Below, piece by piece: positions 63,733-64,000 of a stretch of DNA of 64,000 nt. A program made the translations under genes and the position numbers. Under the pieces are notes generated by a model. It saw only the letters and a program-made list of their open reading frames with translations. It was not told where the DNA came from and made no database searches. This DNA is from Myxococcales bacterium (GTDB lineage: Bacteria > Myxococcota_A > Polyangia > Fen-1088), in assembly GCA_022184915.1 (NCBI GenBank), contig JAGTJU010000002.1, forward strand, positions 682,001 to 746,000, written 5' to 3'. Position 1 is the stretch's first letter; every line of letters starts with the position of its first letter.

Positions 63733-64000
63733 ATGCAACTCGTCATCGCCGAAAAGCCGTCCGTCGCCCGGGACATCGCCCGTGTGCTCGGGGTGCGCCC
63801 TGCGGGCCGTCACAGCTTCACCGGTGGGGAGTGGGTGATCACCTGGTGTGTGGGGCACCTGGTCGAACTGGAAGAGCCCGCGGCCTACGACGCCCGGTGG
63901 AAATCGTGGCGGCTCGAGGCTCTGCCCATGTTGCCTCCGCGCTTCAAGCTGCGCGCGGCGGCGGGTACGCGTGATCAGTTCACGGCCGTGGCGCGTCTGC
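63733..64000 (+). CDS. topB: DNA topoisomerase III, 5' part
   Basis: The first 89 codons of a type IA topoisomerase, cut by the window edge. It starts with ATG at 63733 and reads MQLVIAEKPSVARDIARVLG, the classic TOPRIM beginning with the catalytic Glu in AEKPS, then GEWVITWCVGHLVELEEP, typical of TopB. It relaxes and decatenates DNA. The rest lies outside the window. Confidence 0.92.
   Translation, partial: MQLVIAEKPSVARDIARVLGVRPAGRHSFTGGEWVITWCVGHLVELEEPAAYDARWKSWRLEALPMLPPRFKLRAAAGTRDQFTAVARL

Overview
This is a very GC-rich, gene-dense bacterial chromosome segment with no rRNA, tRNA, CRISPR array, transposase or integrase that I can recognise. Several things point to a myxobacterium (Myxococcota, probably Polyangia-like): a tandem Ser/Thr kinase with an HRDVTPSN catalytic loop, lipoproteins with Gly-rich or Cys-rich regions after the lipobox, a DUF1592/DUF1552 gene set, and a TamA/TamB pair. 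That assignment is inference from gene content; there is no rRNA gene to confirm it.

Layout. 51-6742 is a metal (probably zinc) homeostasis locus: a COG0523 GTPase with a coupled WD40 protein, a two-ORF CbiM + CbiQ-CbiO ECF-type importer, a MerC-CDF fusion and a Fur-family (Zur-like) regulator. Three short inverted repeats of the form GCAAt-N3-aTTGC lie in the three promoter regions of this locus. 6950-13296 holds housekeeping enzymes: a phosphoesterase, an exported cyclophilin, an atypical pyruvate kinase, a U32 peptidase/RlhA-like protein and a small unknown. 13513 is an MscS channel, with a strong 43-nt hairpin upstream.

14462-27693 (minus strand) is a nine-gene run in which most genes overlap by 4 bases: ketosynthase, ACP, FAD oxidoreductase, type III polyketide synthase, methyltransferase, TamA-like, TamB, YihY/BrkB and FMN reductase. 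It looks like a small phenolic-lipid or pyrone pathway joined to envelope-assembly genes.

27807-32942 carries a GH15 glucoamylase/trehalase, a membrane protein, a lipoprotein methyltransferase and pyrD. 32939-39048 carries a large lipoprotein, then a DUF1592/DUF1552 operon behind tandem 19-bp elements. 39149-42963 has a YchJ-like protein, a polytopic membrane protein and a DJ-1/metallo-beta-lactamase fusion. 43051-47552 is an operon of a double-kinase receptor, an exported protein and a Cys-rich lipoprotein. 47851-51742 has a ModF-like ATPase and a divergent ilvC/ilvY pair with a palindromic operator.

51810-58797 is an L-arabinose locus (LacI-type regulator, araB, araA, araD and a sodium symporter) with a perfect 17-bp palindrome between regulator and operon. 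58828-63546 has an acyl-activating enzyme, a BON-domain protein, a histidine phosphatase and an AmpG-like permease. The window ends inside a topoisomerase III gene.
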